Shown here: positions 49,274 through 61,207 of the stretch, in pieces
Position numbering within the stretch: the stretch's first letter is position 1
Layout: each line of letters starts with the position of its first letter
NCBI GenBank assembly: GCA_006503535.1
Contig: QYRS01000004.1
Coordinates: 1,674,001-1,738,000, forward strand
Origin: Arthrinium phaeospermum
Taxonomy: Eukaryota > Ascomycota > Sordariomycetes > Amphisphaeriales > Apiosporaceae
Direction: 5' to 3'
DNA: 64,000 bases
Translations under genes and position numbers: made by a program
Notes under the pieces: generated by a model
The model's input: the letters and a program-made list of their open reading frames with translations, nothing else
Told to the model about the DNA's origin: nothing
Databases searched by the model: none

Positions 49274-51428
49274 ATGGGTGTTTTGTCCTTCCTCAGTAGT
49301 CTCTACGAGCTCGACACCCTCGACACTCGTTTCACGACCGACTCTACGACACCCTACAAGACCATTATAGAGTCGCGACACGACACGAGAGCCAACCAGG
49401 AAAGAGCAAACAGGTACAGCGGCAAGTCAAAGCCATCACGATGGCGTTCGCCCGAGTTCATCATGTACTATGTTATCCTGAGCTATGTCATCCCCTACAT
49501 GCTCTGGGTGGCATGGGATGCATCCAGCGGTAAGCAATACATGCGCCGGATCTTTCTATCTTTGGCACAGGACTGACAAACTGTCAATCGTACAGCGACG
49601 AATCCACACTTCAAGAGCGTTGAACGGTTCTTGTCCCCGGGATGGGTACCGGGGCGCAAGATCGTGAGCATCCCCCCCACAAACCATGTGGCATCGCGCC
49701 GCTGACATCGTATCGCACAGGACACTTCCGATGCGCAATACCACACTTTTCGATCCAATGGACCCTACCTGGCCTGTCTCCTCGTATTCCACCCCCTCTT
49801 GCGAAAGCTGTACAATTCGATAATACACCCAGTCTCTTCGGGTAGCCCCTCGGCACGGCCAACCCTAGAGGAAGCAGACTTGAGGCTGGACCAGCGAGTC
49901 TCCTTTGACTATGCCTTCGCCATACTCTTTCTTATTATCCTGCACGGGATTTCTGCATTCAAGGTCTTGACCATCTTGTATATCAACTATCAACTTGCGA
50001 CCACACTCCCACGAAGATACATCCCACTTGCGGCCTGGGTTTTCAACGTTGGTATCTTGTTCGCCAATGAAATGACCAAGGGGTTCAAGTTTGGCATCAT
50101 GGCCACCCACCTGTTCGGTCGGGCGCAGGAGTCGATGATCAGCGAGCCGTCATCGTTCATTGTTTGGGGACATTGGCTTGACAGCTACGGAGGCATCATG
50201 AGTCGATGGGAGATTCTCTTCAACATTACTGTGCTCCGACTCATAAGTTTCGACATGGACTACTATTGGAGTCTGGATCGAAGAAGCTATAGCCCCGTGG
50301 AGGTAAGTCACCACTGCACTTCAACTCTCTGCCGTAACATGGCCAACGCTGATGGACCCAAGAAGAAGCAACTCGATCCCTCGTCGTTGAGCGAGCGTGA
50401 GCGTGTTGGAATCCCAGCACAGGCCAAAGACTTCAGCTTCCGCAATTATGTCGCCTACGCCATATATGCGCCCCTGTACCTCGCTGGTCCTATCATGACG
50501 TTCAATGATTTCATCTCGCAGCTGCGCTATCGACCGGCTACGATTGAAACACCGCGTACCATCCGCTATGGTGTCCGTTTCCTAGGCACTCTTTTGGCTA
50601 TGGAATTGATGCTGCACTTTAACTACATTCAAGCCATTGCCAAGTCTAAGCCGAGATGGAACGAGTACTCGACCGCACAGCTCAGTGTGCTCTCGTATTT
50701 CAACCTGCACATGATCTGGCTCAAGCTCCTGCTACCGTGGCGTCTGTTTCGTTTGTGGGCACTCATCGACGGAATCGACCCCCCAGAGAACATGCTGCGG
50801 TGCGTAAGTAACAATTACAGCACCTTTGCGTTCTGGAGATCTTGGCATCGGTCCTATAACCGCTGGCTGACGCGGTATCTGTATATCCCTCTTGGCGGTT
50901 CGTCGTTTAAAGATACCACGTCGGCGATTCGCTCCGTCGGCAACTACATCTTGACGTTCACCTTTGTAGCGCTCTGGCACGATATCCAATTGAACCTGCT
51001 CGTCTGGGGCTGGCTCATTGTCCTTTTCATGCTGCCTGAGATGATAGGACGAGCGTTCTTCCCGGAGCGTAAATTCGAGAACTGGCCAACACTTTATCGC
51101 ATGGCCAAGGCTTGTGGCGCTGTTTTCAATATCCTCATGATGATGGCTGCGAACTTGGTCGGGTTTGCGTTTGGCGTGGATGGGTTCCGAGAGGTGTTGG
51201 CCGGTATGTTTAAGGATCTATTCGGTAAGTCTTCTCCCTCCCTCCCTCTCCCTCCGTTATACTTGGCTCGTACCCCTGCTGTGTTATTTCCAATATGGCA
51301 TTCTGCTAACACCTTGCAAAGGCTTCACATTCTTCCTGTCTGCCTGCGCTGCCCTTTTCTGTGGCTGCCATCTGATGATAGAAGTTCGCGAGTCTGAACT
51401 CAGACGTGGAATCATGACGAAGGGTTAA
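49274..51428 (+). CDS. gup1: MBOAT O-acyltransferase Gup1 (GPI-anchor remodelling)
   Basis: Multispanning ER membrane O-acyltransferase that adds a very long acyl chain during GPI-anchor lipid remodelling; it was first named for glycerol uptake. Exons are 49274-49529, 49596-49663, 49721-51224 (with a probable internal intron at 50302-50361) and 51322-51428. The start MGVLSFLSSLYELDTLDTRF is typical. Family blocks include APLYLAGPIMTFNDFISQ, FNLHMIWLKLLLPWRLFRLW, DGIDPPENMLRCVSNNYS, FWRSWHRSYNRWLTRYLYIP and the catalytic-histidine segment FVALWHDIQLNLLVWGW. The C-terminus ESELRRGIMTKG matches the family. The segment 50302-50361 starts GTAAGTC, ends CCCAAG and is 60 nt long. Reading through it adds 20 residues (VSHHCTSTLC...) absent from homologues, so I infer an intron that does not change frame. 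Confidence 0.94.
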
Positions 51429-52046
51429 TGAGAATTGATAGGGGATGGAAGGGCGGCGTTGACAAGGTGCTTCGTATTCGAAATGCGAATGTACACATAA
51501 TGAGTAAATAGTGTGACGACTGTACTATGAAATTACTTAAGGGGCACATCCTCCTTAATATTGATATCAAGTCACATTCCTGATTGGTCTTATTCTACTT
51601 GACTTTTCCGCGAATCAACAATTTGAGCTTTTGCTAGTAATTCTGGGCATACGTCATGCGCCCCCTGGCCTTTGACCTTGATAGCAAGACAGTTCGAGGT
51701 ACGACAAACGTTTGTTTTGAATGGATATATTCATTCGCGACATTATAAACAAGCAAGTCGCAACCCACAACAAGGAATTCTATACATGAACCCCGGACAT
51801 TAAAGTACTTGAACCCATTTAGTTGCAACAAAGTTCCAGGGGGAGAGGATATGAATGAAATGCCGCTCTAATGCAAACCAACCTACCAACCCCTATAAGA
51901 TGGAAAAACCCTCGAAGCCTAGTAGCCCCAGATAAGGCCATATAACGCCATTCCGACATGCTTCATATCTAATGATATCATACACACTCTTGAGACTCAT
52001 AGTTCTCTTGACGCCACCCTGCCAACCTCTCTACTCCCCTGACTCG
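51429..52046. other. Convergent 3' intergenic region, gup1 / AIG1-like
   Basis: About 0.6 kb between two converging genes. It is relatively AT-rich around 51480-51800, as expected for 3' flanks. No gene is seen. Confidence 0.6.
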
Positions 52047-53220
52047 TCACGAAAAGCGCCCGGAGTTTCTCTTTGCAAAGTTCGTGGTGCTGTGCATCTC
52101 GTGCGGGTCCTCCCGGTTGTCTTCCCAGGTCGAGATGTGGGTCGTGGCCATGGGACGGCCGCCCTTTGCGAACTTGCCATCCATGCCCAGCTTCTGCTCG
52201 GTGAGCCAGCGGCGGGTCCAGACGAGGCCCCAGACGATCATGAAGACGATGAGGATGGCGACGGCGATGCCGAAGACGTAGGCGGCGACGAGACCGTTCT
52301 TCTGCTTGGACGGGTCGAGGAAGGCGTAGGTGTAGAAGCCCTTGGTGGCCTTGGTGACGTAGGCGAGCGCGAGGTAGAGGGCCAGGACCACGATGAGCCA
52401 GAACATGTGGACGAGGGGGCTCGGGTTGGTGCGGGGGACGACGATCTCGAAGAGGGCGAAGAGGCTGTTCATGCCGTGCATGGCGATGTTGCTCCAGGCG
52501 CCGAAGGCGTCCGGGAACCACCCCGGGAGGGCGCCATAGATGAGGCCCCAGTAGACGATGGTCACGAGGAAGGGGTAGCAGGTGATGGTGCTGTAGTAGA
52601 AGGCGTGCAGGGCCTGCAGGGGGCGCGGCCACTTGTCCAACAGGGCGACGTGCCAGCGCGCGTAGGTGAAGGTGTGGATCGAGGACACCAGGAAGTAGAA
52701 GGCCAGGCCCCAGTACGTCAGGTGCGTGAAGAAGGAGAAGGTGGCCGCCGAGGCCTCGCAGGCGTAGGTCGAGTCCGGGCCTGGGTGCGTGCAGTTCCAG
52801 CCTAGCACGAAGAAGAGGGTCGTGAAGGTGTAGAGCGACTGTGACACAAGAGAAGAATTAACACAAGGACGTCCGGAAAAGTCAGTATAATGATTCACAA
52901 GAATTGTGTCGGGACGCGCACGACATGCATAGCCAGTTGTCACCAGTTTGCGAAACGCTAAGTCATCGATCGTCAGGATCGATCGCGGCCCCAAATCGTG
53001 GGGTTGCGCCTCCGCCTTAAACGACTGTTTCGCAAACGGGAGACACATGTAATATCGGGGAAATCTTTTCTTTCTTTCTGTCGCCCACTCTTCCCCTTGG
53101 CTTTCCACGTACAATTATTGCTCTACAGGCGAACAAGACGTAAGGCGACACCAGCCATGACGTCTCGAAGCGATGCGACGGATCCCAAAGATCGTCTCCG
53201 AACTTAAAGGCCTGCGCCAT
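52047..53220 (-). CDS. FAR-17a/AIG1-like multispanning membrane protein
   Basis: Two exons (53113-53220 and 52047-52838) give 299 residues. Exon 1 begins MAQAFKFGDDLWDPSHRF and ends in the first membrane segment, LVSPYVLFACRAII. The 274-nt intron then joins it in phase to SLYTFTTLFFVLGWNCTHPG. About six hydrophobic helices follow. IAMHGMNSLFALFEIVV holds the conserved histidine that, in animal AIG1/ADTRP, is part of a Thr/His catalytic pair hydrolysing fatty-acid esters of hydroxy fatty acids. The conserved Thr may be in the early SLYTFTTL helix. The C-terminus is a cytosolic polar tail rich in Lys, Arg and His. Fungal members are uncharacterised, so lipid hydrolase activity is an inference. 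Upstream continuation of the exon 2 frame into the intron has no ATG and is rejected. Coding sequence is GC-rich. Confidence 0.82.
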
Positions 53221-56200
53221 TGGTTCGGCGCCGCGGTTGCCCTACTTTGGTAGCCCCAAAGTGAGAGATAGTGTGTGTGTACAAGTCGGAAATCTCAATT
53301 GAACCCGGCGACGTCGACTTAGTGCAGGTGGAAGGTGTCGTTGTTTGGGTTTCTGGGAGAAGGCTGTCGATGTTAGCACGGCTGCGCTGCGCCGTGTGAA
53401 GCTGGGAGGGAAAAAAGAAAGGGAGGAAAATAGCGAGCGAGCTGACCTCAGATCGTACGTACGGGCACACCAACGCGCATAAAGTCGAAAGAGGGTAGCT
53501 GTCCCGACAGACCGGTAACAAACAGCGCGAACAGGCAATATAGACTGACAAGAAACGGTCGTGCACGAGTTTTGACGGCGGACACTACTTCTCTAGTAGT
53601 TATTGGTCATGTCTCGCTCATCTAGCATTTCACTATTCGAATGGGATTTTTTGGTGATACACGGAGGGGCAGGTTGTTTCGAATGGCCCTTCCCTTTCTT
53701 CTTCTTTTTCCTTCATTCTCTTCTTTGCGATGCTGGGGTTCGGGATTGGCCTGGTTACTAACACGGCAACGCCAGGCCTTTTCACGAAGAGGTGGCCGAG
53801 AATAGTCAAGTCTCATTTGCAGGGGGGGCCCACTCAGTCAGGGCAGCAACTCCAAGGGACCTGGACCTTCCTTGCTAGGCCAGCAGTTCTCGCGGGCCTC
53901 CCCCGTCCCGGAGATATGGGCGGATCTGCGTTGCAGTTCTGCACCTCAGTGCTTGGGGCAATCGTGGTTGCCATCAATCGAAGTGAAGATGGGTTGCTAA
54001 AAGTTGTGATCTGGGTTGCTATATGTCAAGCTCTATACTCTGTACCAACCAACGTGTTTCCTTGGGCAACATATACTGCATCCAGTAATGGACCTATATT
54101 AATACGACACATATCGGGCAGGTATCTAATCCAGATCTACCCAGGTGAGTAGAAACAAGGTTGGTTATGCTTTAGCGCACAGCCCTGAGGTTCATGACTC
54201 TCGACACCTGCGATGAGCAGATCGCGGTTGCTGGGACCAAGGTTGGCCCTGCTACAGATCTTCCCGTGACAAGTGTCTAATAGATGACATGTTCTCAAGC
54301 TCGGTGAAACCGCGAGACAGATTGTGGATTCTTTGTCAAAAGCCCCGCGGCCAAGCCGCGCAGAACCGACACTATGTCGTGACTACAGACCACTAGAAAC
54401 GCTCCCAGGGATTTGGCAAGGCGAGTGCGTGCGTTTGCTTGAGATGCCCGTTGCGCTATCCTGGTTGCCAGTATCTCAACCTAGCAGACATGTACCTACT
54501 TAGCAGATACACAAGGCGCGTCCATCTGTGGACAGGTCTTCTTCCTTGCCAGCTACAAGTAGGTAGGTAATTAATGATCGCCGGTTCCCAGAATAGGTAG
54601 TATCATCGGCTCAATCTCCATCTGGCCGCAGTAATAAACCGTACTTTCTCCATTGGAAGCACCTGTCTTGATTATTCCACTTACTCCAGATTACAGCGGT
54701 GGAATCAATGAATACTACACGTACTGTGGTAATATCGTGTAAAACTGCTTGTTCTTGAAGAGACTTGGCCGGTTTATTCTCGCAGGGCCTTGCTGGCACA
54801 CACCCAAACTCTCAGCGTCATCAAGCTTGCAAGTTCGAGTGTCACTGTGCCACAGGATCAACGCTCGCCACGCTCGACATGCCAAATTCCTTGCTAGGCC
54901 ATCCTTTGCTCAGACGGATCATGGGTTGAAACGTATGAGGCGTGGTCGAGCTTCCAGGAGCCACAGCCCTTCCATGCCGGGAGAACGCCACTTGGCTAAG
55001 GACGTTGATGGGTTGACAAGATGAAGAAATGACCAAAGGAAGCAGGCTTAAAACCTAAACTCGCCCACACGCCCGTGTGGCGCTGTCAAATATGGCGCTG
55101 GCAGATTCATCAATCTGGGCAGGCCAGGCTCCTTGACAGCAGTCATCGCTGGGAGCATCGATCGCAGTAATGTTGGAATGGACGCACGGCAGAGGTACAT
55201 CCTAGGCGTGAGCTCGAGCAGGCGAACCGCGTCAGCTTGATCTGCAGGGTCGACTATTCCATGTTGACGAGGAGCAGTGTTTGCGAGATTGTTCTCTTGC
55301 AACAAGCCGTTCCTGTTCAAATGCTTCTTGATATTCTAAGAATTTGGCAGGGAAAAGGGGCGAAAAAAGATGAGCCGGCAGATTGATGATTTGGGCAACT
55401 CAAAAAGCATGATGGATGGCGACCTAACGTAGCAATGTAGCAACGGCTTCGGGGGACCATGTTATGGGGCCTTTCCGGGGACAGTGCCACTATTGAGGTA
55501 AGTAAATGAGCTTGCAAGTGACGGGACTTGCAAATATTGGCCACTATTTGTGCCGGTCAATACGATGGATAGTACGCTTAATGTGCAAACACTGCTGGTT
55601 GTCTCCATCTGTTAGATGATCAATTGTGTGCATCGGAGTGCCTCCCTGCACGAGCACCGAGAGGGGATGGAGCAATTCATCAACGCCAAAAGAAAGGTTA
55701 TTAATAACGGTTCGCCTCGCCATCATTCTCGGACATCGACAGGACACGGAGAAAGACCCGCTCTGCTCCCCGTTGCCATCCGTGTGGAGATGCTACAAAA
55801 AGTAACTGGCGCGACGGTGTCAGGTAGTCAGGGCGAAGTAAACCTGTAACTTCAGAGTGTGTTAGGTAAGTCCATCATCAACTGAAGTTCTTCCGTCGGT
55901 CAGTTCTCAGCCGCCAAGGTAACCTACTTGCTACCTACCTACCTACCTAAGGAGCCAGAAGGGTTGTACGAGCTGATCAGAGCTGACCTGAAACCCAACA
56001 TTATCACTTAGCACAAGTTCGTGTTCGCGTTGTGGATAAACCTGTGTGCAATTGATCAGACTCTTGAATAAGGAAGTCGGTTATTAAATGTTCTCGTGAC
56101 ATTCGCTCGTCATCGCCATTCCAAGCAGTAAAATAAGTAAAAATTCGGCTGCCCTCGGGTGACAGGTGTAAGGCCTTCGGGGGCGTTCATCCATGGAAAA

Positions 56201-58660
56201 GCAAAGTATGGGACTGGCACGGGAAATTGTTATGCTGCAGCATCTTACATCTTCGGTAGTCCAGCCTCGTGCCCTGGCAACCCAGGCGGTTGGGCGCATC
56301 AATCTGAGCAACTGGCTACTACTATGTGTCATGTATCAAATACCTCGAGAATGCGTTGTACATGCATGTGCTAGGGCGCATGTGAGAACCTTCTCTCTGC
56401 CCATCTCTCTGTCACCGCTTTTAGAGTTGCTGTGGATGGGCCGCGACATGATACACAAACTCCTGTCAGAATGCACCCGAGATTGGACTTGGATATGCAG
56501 CGGCGGCGGTTATATTATTGCTCGGCGGTTATAGGGCTTGACTTAGAAACTGTGCGCGTAGGAGGAGCACTGCTCTGGATCCGCGAAGTGAGCGCGGCTT
56601 TCCATTCCTAGCAATTCCACAGGCACAGGGCCGTTCAGAGCGGGCTTCACAGGGGCCTCGACGCTAAGGGAGGAGGAGGGAGGGGGCATGGGGGTTGGTA
56701 GCCGTTGGTTGTTGGAAATTCCTCCATGCACGTGGATCGTACCTAAGTATGTAGTAGGATGCAGGAAGTTTGCGTCCAATTCGATGGCCGAACTCTGCAC
56801 ATAATCAAACACACATACACCTCCGATCGATGAGTGATTATCACTACAGCTTATTAATGGCCAGGCTGTGTCGTCGACCACTCCCCACGTCCCCAGGGAT
56901 CTTCGGCTCAGGGGATGAGAAAATGTCGAGACCGGAAGAAGTCCTTTCAGTGTTCTAATTGATCGGGTTGGTGGATATTGGGCACTGAGCTCGGAGGCCG
57001 GTGGGCAAAACCACTGGCCTCCTTCTAGAGTCGGTGGCTCGCCCTCTGGCGCTATTAGGGTGGAGAAGCTACGGGCAACCAGGGGCTCCAGGGAGACTAG
57101 GCTCTCTCGAGAGGCTAGAGAGACTAGACGCACACAACTCCAAGCCACCCGGGCCGCCAACTGTCCCAAACTGGTCAAGGGTCTATCGAAAAGAGGAATG
57201 GTCTCTTCGCAGGTGCGCCCAGAAGGTGGCCCTTGGACAAAGTCCGTACATAAAAGCAGGCCTAAAAAAAGATTGCGTATGCTACCGCTGAAGAAGGTTG
57301 CGAAAAGAAGTGCACACGGCCTAGCCTCCTCACCATGGCAGCAGACAGGTCCAAAAGGAAAAAACAAAGGTGGTTAGGATAGGCAGGCAGGTAGGTACCT
57401 ACTGTACATAGATATAGATTTGCGCCAGCCAGTCTCCATCGACATGGATGGATGGGGTCCGTCATGGATCATGGGGGTTGGTGGAATACGTGGTAAGGTG
57501 GAATACCTAGCCCGAGTTCTGAAGATGATATTATGGCCTGTCATTTCTTCTATTAACTGTTTGTCACCCAAGCCCGCCTGCCCGCCGTCTCACCCGGGAT
57601 TGCATCTACTTCGGCTCCTGCGTTTTAATAAGTTCCCAGTTGTACTGTCGCTGAGTTGCAGCTAGCCCTCTAGGTATGTAACCTAACCTGCCTCTCTACC
57701 TTACTTGGATGCCAAGCTGCAAACCCCCATCATCCTGTCTCTCCGGGGGCGGTGTTGTTGTTGCTCGATTCCCTCTCCTTGCTCTCCCGCTTTTCCCTCT
57801 TCCCCTTCGTGCCTCTATCTTCCGCTTCCTCTCCTTTGAGACTCTGCATCCTGCTCACACTTACCATTAGTGAACAGTTAGCAAGACTTCATTCTCCCAA
57901 TTCGCCCTTTTTGAGGTTTTTCGCTCTAGTCACTCGTTCTATATATATTTTCCTTCCTCTGTTAACCCCCCCGTCCACAAAACTCCGCTCCACACCACAC
58001 CACACCAGCAACAGGACATTTATCGGAGTCGTTGCTCGCTCGTGGCTTAGTTACCTCGCAACCTCGAAAAGGAGCGCCACGACCGCTACGCTTGCTCGCC
58101 AACCATATTCCTTAATTCCAGCGCATATTCGAATGGCGGTGTTTAGCTGGCTGGAAACGCCTTGATATCGGCATTGAAGGGCACCAAATAAACCAGGAGC
58201 CCCCCCTGCGGTGATCTACATTTTGTTCCTCGGGGCTCATATACGTACGCACGCACGCACTATAGCCCAAGGCCGATCAATTGCCATAACGATATATTAT
58301 CCGATACTTCGAAATCACCTCAACTCGCGCCGCTACCACCAGTCATTTCTACGCCCGAGGTTTTACTATCCTGCCGCTTGTCAGCATTTCAATATATTTG
58401 CCTCGGGGTTCTACAGGGTCTCACAAAGACACCTCCAAGTCCCACCCGCCACTCAGCTTACAGTTGATCCCTACCGCCGGGAAAGCAACTGGTTGTTGGT
58501 CGGTTTTTACCAATCCTACCCCTCGTTAGGCTCCCTACACACAAAGATTGCACCTCTGCAGCTGTACATTACCAGTGGCCCAGGACGGTGGGCCATCGTA
58601 TGCCGTAAAAGGGCTTGCTCGGTTGGTTGTTGGTTACATTAACGACAGTTCTTAAGCACC
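53221..58660. other. 5.4 kb divergent intergenic region
   Basis: The region separates the AIG1-like gene (-) from the large acidic unknown (+) and so contains both promoters. No gene is recognised. From about 57720 to 58660 the sequence is strongly pyrimidine-rich and probably is a long 5' leader. It contains at least one short ATG frame of ten codons (58133-58165). Copies of the TACC/GGTA motif lie at 54559-54570, 55931-55949 and 57388-57402, the last including the 12-bp palindrome GTAGGTACCTAC. CGCA repeats occur near 58246-58259. Confidence 0.5.
55931..55949. repeat. (CTAC)4 tetranucleotide repeat
   Basis: Nearly five tandem copies of CTAC, the longest instance of the dispersed TACC motif in this window. 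Confidence 0.9.
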
Positions 58661-61207
58661 ATGGCACTTCCTTTGTCTCTCGAAGGTGATGACCTTCCAG
58701 TCATGCTCCTCTCCGACTCTGAAGATGAAAACGACGACGAAATGCCAGTTCAGCCTCCCAGCAGAAACCCAAAACGCACCACTGCCGATGCCGACCCCAC
58801 CGACGAAGCCTCCTTGAAGCAGAAAACGGAGGACGCGGCAGCCAACGTTCCGGCCCATCCCATTGCGGCTATGCAAGCACCCTTCGCTGAGTCACTAGTC
58901 GAGGCTACTACCAACAGCGCCGAGCAGAAACCGAGGCTCAAGTTCGGGAATGCAGATGAACGTAGAGCATACTTGCTAGATGCTGCTGCAGATGAAGGCC
59001 TCCCAGCTGACTTGTGGCGACACCGACCCGGCCATGTCCACCACGAACTGTGGAAACTCATGGCCCAGATCTCGTTTGGTGTCTATCTTCTTCTCGGTGG
59101 TATGGCCAACAGCAATATTCAGGTCGTCAATATTCTTCAGGGCCACATCGACGAAGTAGACGAGTTTCTCGAAACCGCCATGGACGATGTGACTGCCGCC
59201 GTTGCCGATGTGCAAGATCGAATCAAGCATCTGGAACTGCCCATGGAAAACCGCGATACGTTTGAGGGCATGCTGGAAGACCGCGACTTCCGTCTGCAGA
59301 TTGTCACAGGCAATGAGAAGATCGAGCACATTTGCCTAAGGTCGTCTCTCGCGCTTGAAGCCTATCTCGATGATGTGGAAGAAGGTTTGAAAGCCACCAA
59401 AGAATTCGCCATGTACTTGAACGATCAGCAATCACGCCCATGGCGGCAGGAGAGGCCGAGTGTCGTGGAGATTTTCGATGCCATGAAAGGTAACGCCGAG
59501 GGTTGGTACAAGGCATTTTTAGACCTTCAGGACATCTCTACCAACCTGGAGACCATGCTGGCAAACCTCAGTCGAATGGTGGCTGAAATGGACCAGCTTG
59601 CTGGCGAGGTTAGCAGGCGGACCATTGCCGGCGTGAGTGAAGTCGATCACGAGGATTTCGATGAAGAGGACCCCATTGACGATAGTTTCCTTGACGAGTA
59701 TCTCGGAGAAGATGACCCCGCGGAAGAGGATCTTCGGGTGGAGGATCTTCGGGAAGAGGGTCTACGGGAAGGGGTCCCTCGTCAAGAGGATATCAGGGAA
59801 GAGAATCCCAGGGAAGAGAGTTCCGTTGGTGAGGAGAGTATTGACAAAAACGAAAGCAAGGGCGATGCCTTCCTTCAGCTTGACTTGCGAGCAAGTGCGT
59901 TGATGCCATTGCAGTTTGGTCTGGATTCGTTCCCTGAACCGCCCCGTGCAAGTAATACGAGCACCCCCGCACTCAAGCCAGCCAACACAAACGATTTGCA
60001 CAGCCCGGAGTTTGAGTCCACCCACGCAAGTGGTCGGTACTCGGCAGATTCCTCTCACGCTTCCGAAGGCTCAGGCAGATCGAGCCCGAGGACCGAGTCC
60101 AGTCGAAGTAGGCCATGCTCCGATGCTCAGTCACAGGCACACTCAGCGCCAACATCTCCCAAGAGCCCCTCGCAGAAGTCACCGCCGTCGTCTCCAGCCG
60201 CCAAGGACACACTGCCGCAGACTTATTATCAACCACCCACAAAACGGGAGTCTACCATGAAGCGTGGCCCTACACTGGAGATTCTCATAGCGCCGGAGCC
60301 AATCATAGTGCACAGTGAAGATGAAGATTATGACGACGATGACGACGGATCGTTTTCCTTGGACGACGAAGACGACGACGATGATGGAGCCCCAAGTCCC
60401 GCTCAAGACCAAGGCTTGTACATTCTTCAACCGCGCACATATACACCCCTACCACCCGAGCCTCTGCCCTCTCCAATGATACGCAACGTTTCTTCTCCCC
60501 AACAAATGGAAGAAGAAGAAGAGCAGGAACAGCGCCCTAGGAGCACGTCTTTGCGGCAACGATTGTCTCTCAAAGGAAGTAACCCTCCCGTATCCATCGA
60601 ATTGCCGCCGAGGAATACAAACCGGCCAAGACCACCTCCGCCGCCTCGGGTTTCGACTTATCAGAACACAACCTCGGTATACGTCTCGGACCGGGAACGG
60701 CGGCCAACGGTTCACTCCGTAGGCGAGGTTCACTCAACGGGCGATTCGTTCGGCCAACTCTCTCCGCCGAATTTCCTACACGGAAACACACTCCCATCAC
60801 CGCTAAGTGACCATCAGCATCACTTCCGGCCAGTCCAGGCCAGTCCCCATTCCCCATTACAGCGACCTTGGACCTCGGGCAACGTCAGCCAGGTAGCTCC
60901 TCGACCACATACATCGGCTACAACCCGCGATTACCACCAAGGCCCCCACCAAAACAACACATCCTCTGCGATGGCCATGAGCAGGCTGAGCAACGTCTCC
61001 ACACTGAATCCGGAGAATGGCGATAGTAAGACCCTCAAGAAGAAGAGAAGTGCCTTTGGGTGGTTGAAAAAGGCATTTGCCCTGGACGAAGAGGAGCGTT
61101 TGGCATTTGAGGCAAGGAAGCAACAACAGGCTCCAATGCCATATTATGATGAGCGCAGTCCAAGGTTTTTGGATGGAAGGCGCCTGGACGACCACAGACG
61201 TTATTAA
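58661..61207 (+). CDS. Large acidic conserved fungal protein of unknown function
   Basis: A single-exon, 848-residue protein starting in a strong context (CACCATGG). The N-terminus has an acidic patch (DSEDENDDE). Residues about 127-330 (HHELWKLMAQISFGVYLLLG ... LAGEVSRRTIAG) are helical with heptad-like spacing and are the best-conserved part in homologues as I recall them from filamentous fungi. Residues 359-388 are a pentapeptide repeat of the form R-x-E-x-x. A long Ser/Pro-rich disordered region follows, interrupted by an Asp/Glu run near residues 550-577 and proline-rich RPRPPPPPRV. The C-terminus carries a basic-amphipathic element, LKKKRSAFGWLKKAFALDEEER (near 792-813), which looks like a conserved membrane- or protein-binding helix. 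No enzymatic motif is seen. A scaffold role is plausible but unproven. Confidence 0.85.
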   Translation: MALPLSLEGDDLPVMLLSDSEDENDDEMPVQPPSRNPKRTTADADPTDEASLKQKTEDAAANVPAHPIAAMQAPFAESLVEATTNSAEQKPRLKFGNADERRAYLLDAAADEGLPADLWRHRPGHVHHELWKLMAQISFGVYLLLGGMANSNIQVVNILQGHIDEVDEFLETAMDDVTAAVADVQDRIKHLELPMENRDTFEGMLEDRDFRLQIVTGNEKIEHICLRSSLALEAYLDDVEEGLKATKEFAMYLNDQQSRPWRQERPSVVEIFDAMKGNAEGWYKAFLDLQDISTNLETMLANLSRMVAEMDQLAGEVSRRTIAGVSEVDHEDFDEEDPIDDSFLDEYLGEDDPAEEDLRVEDLREEGLREGVPRQEDIREENPREESSVGEESIDKNESKGDAFLQLDLRASALMPLQFGLDSFPEPPRASNTSTPALKPANTNDLHSPEFESTHASGRYSADSSHASEGSGRSSPRTESSRSRPCSDAQSQAHSAPTSPKSPSQKSPPSSPAAKDTLPQTYYQPPTKRESTMKRGPTLEILIAPEPIIVHSEDEDYDDDDDGSFSLDDEDDDDDGAPSPAQDQGLYILQPRTYTPLPPEPLPSPMIRNVSSPQQMEEEEEQEQRPRSTSLRQRLSLKGSNPPVSIELPPRNTNRPRPPPPPRVSTYQNTTSVYVSDRERRPTVHSVGEVHSTGDSFGQLSPPNFLHGNTLPSPLSDHQHHFRPVQASPHSPLQRPWTSGNVSQVAPRPHTSATTRDYHQGPHQNNTSSAMAMSRLSNVSTLNPENGDSKTLKKKRSAFGWLKKAFALDEEERLAFEARKQQQAPMPYYDERSPRFLDGRRLDDHRRY
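59720..59824 (+). repeat. 15-bp coding minisatellite (R-x-E-x-x pentads)
   Basis: About seven degenerate 15-bp units, the last six giving RVEDL, REEGL, REGVP, RQEDI, REENP and REESS. The period is exactly five codons with no frame change, so copy number can vary without breaking the protein. Confidence 0.9.

Noticed and set aside
56543..57367. 274-codon minus-strand open frame
   Set aside because: It begins at TTG; the first ATG lies close to its end. Composition is low-complexity and no family is recognisable.
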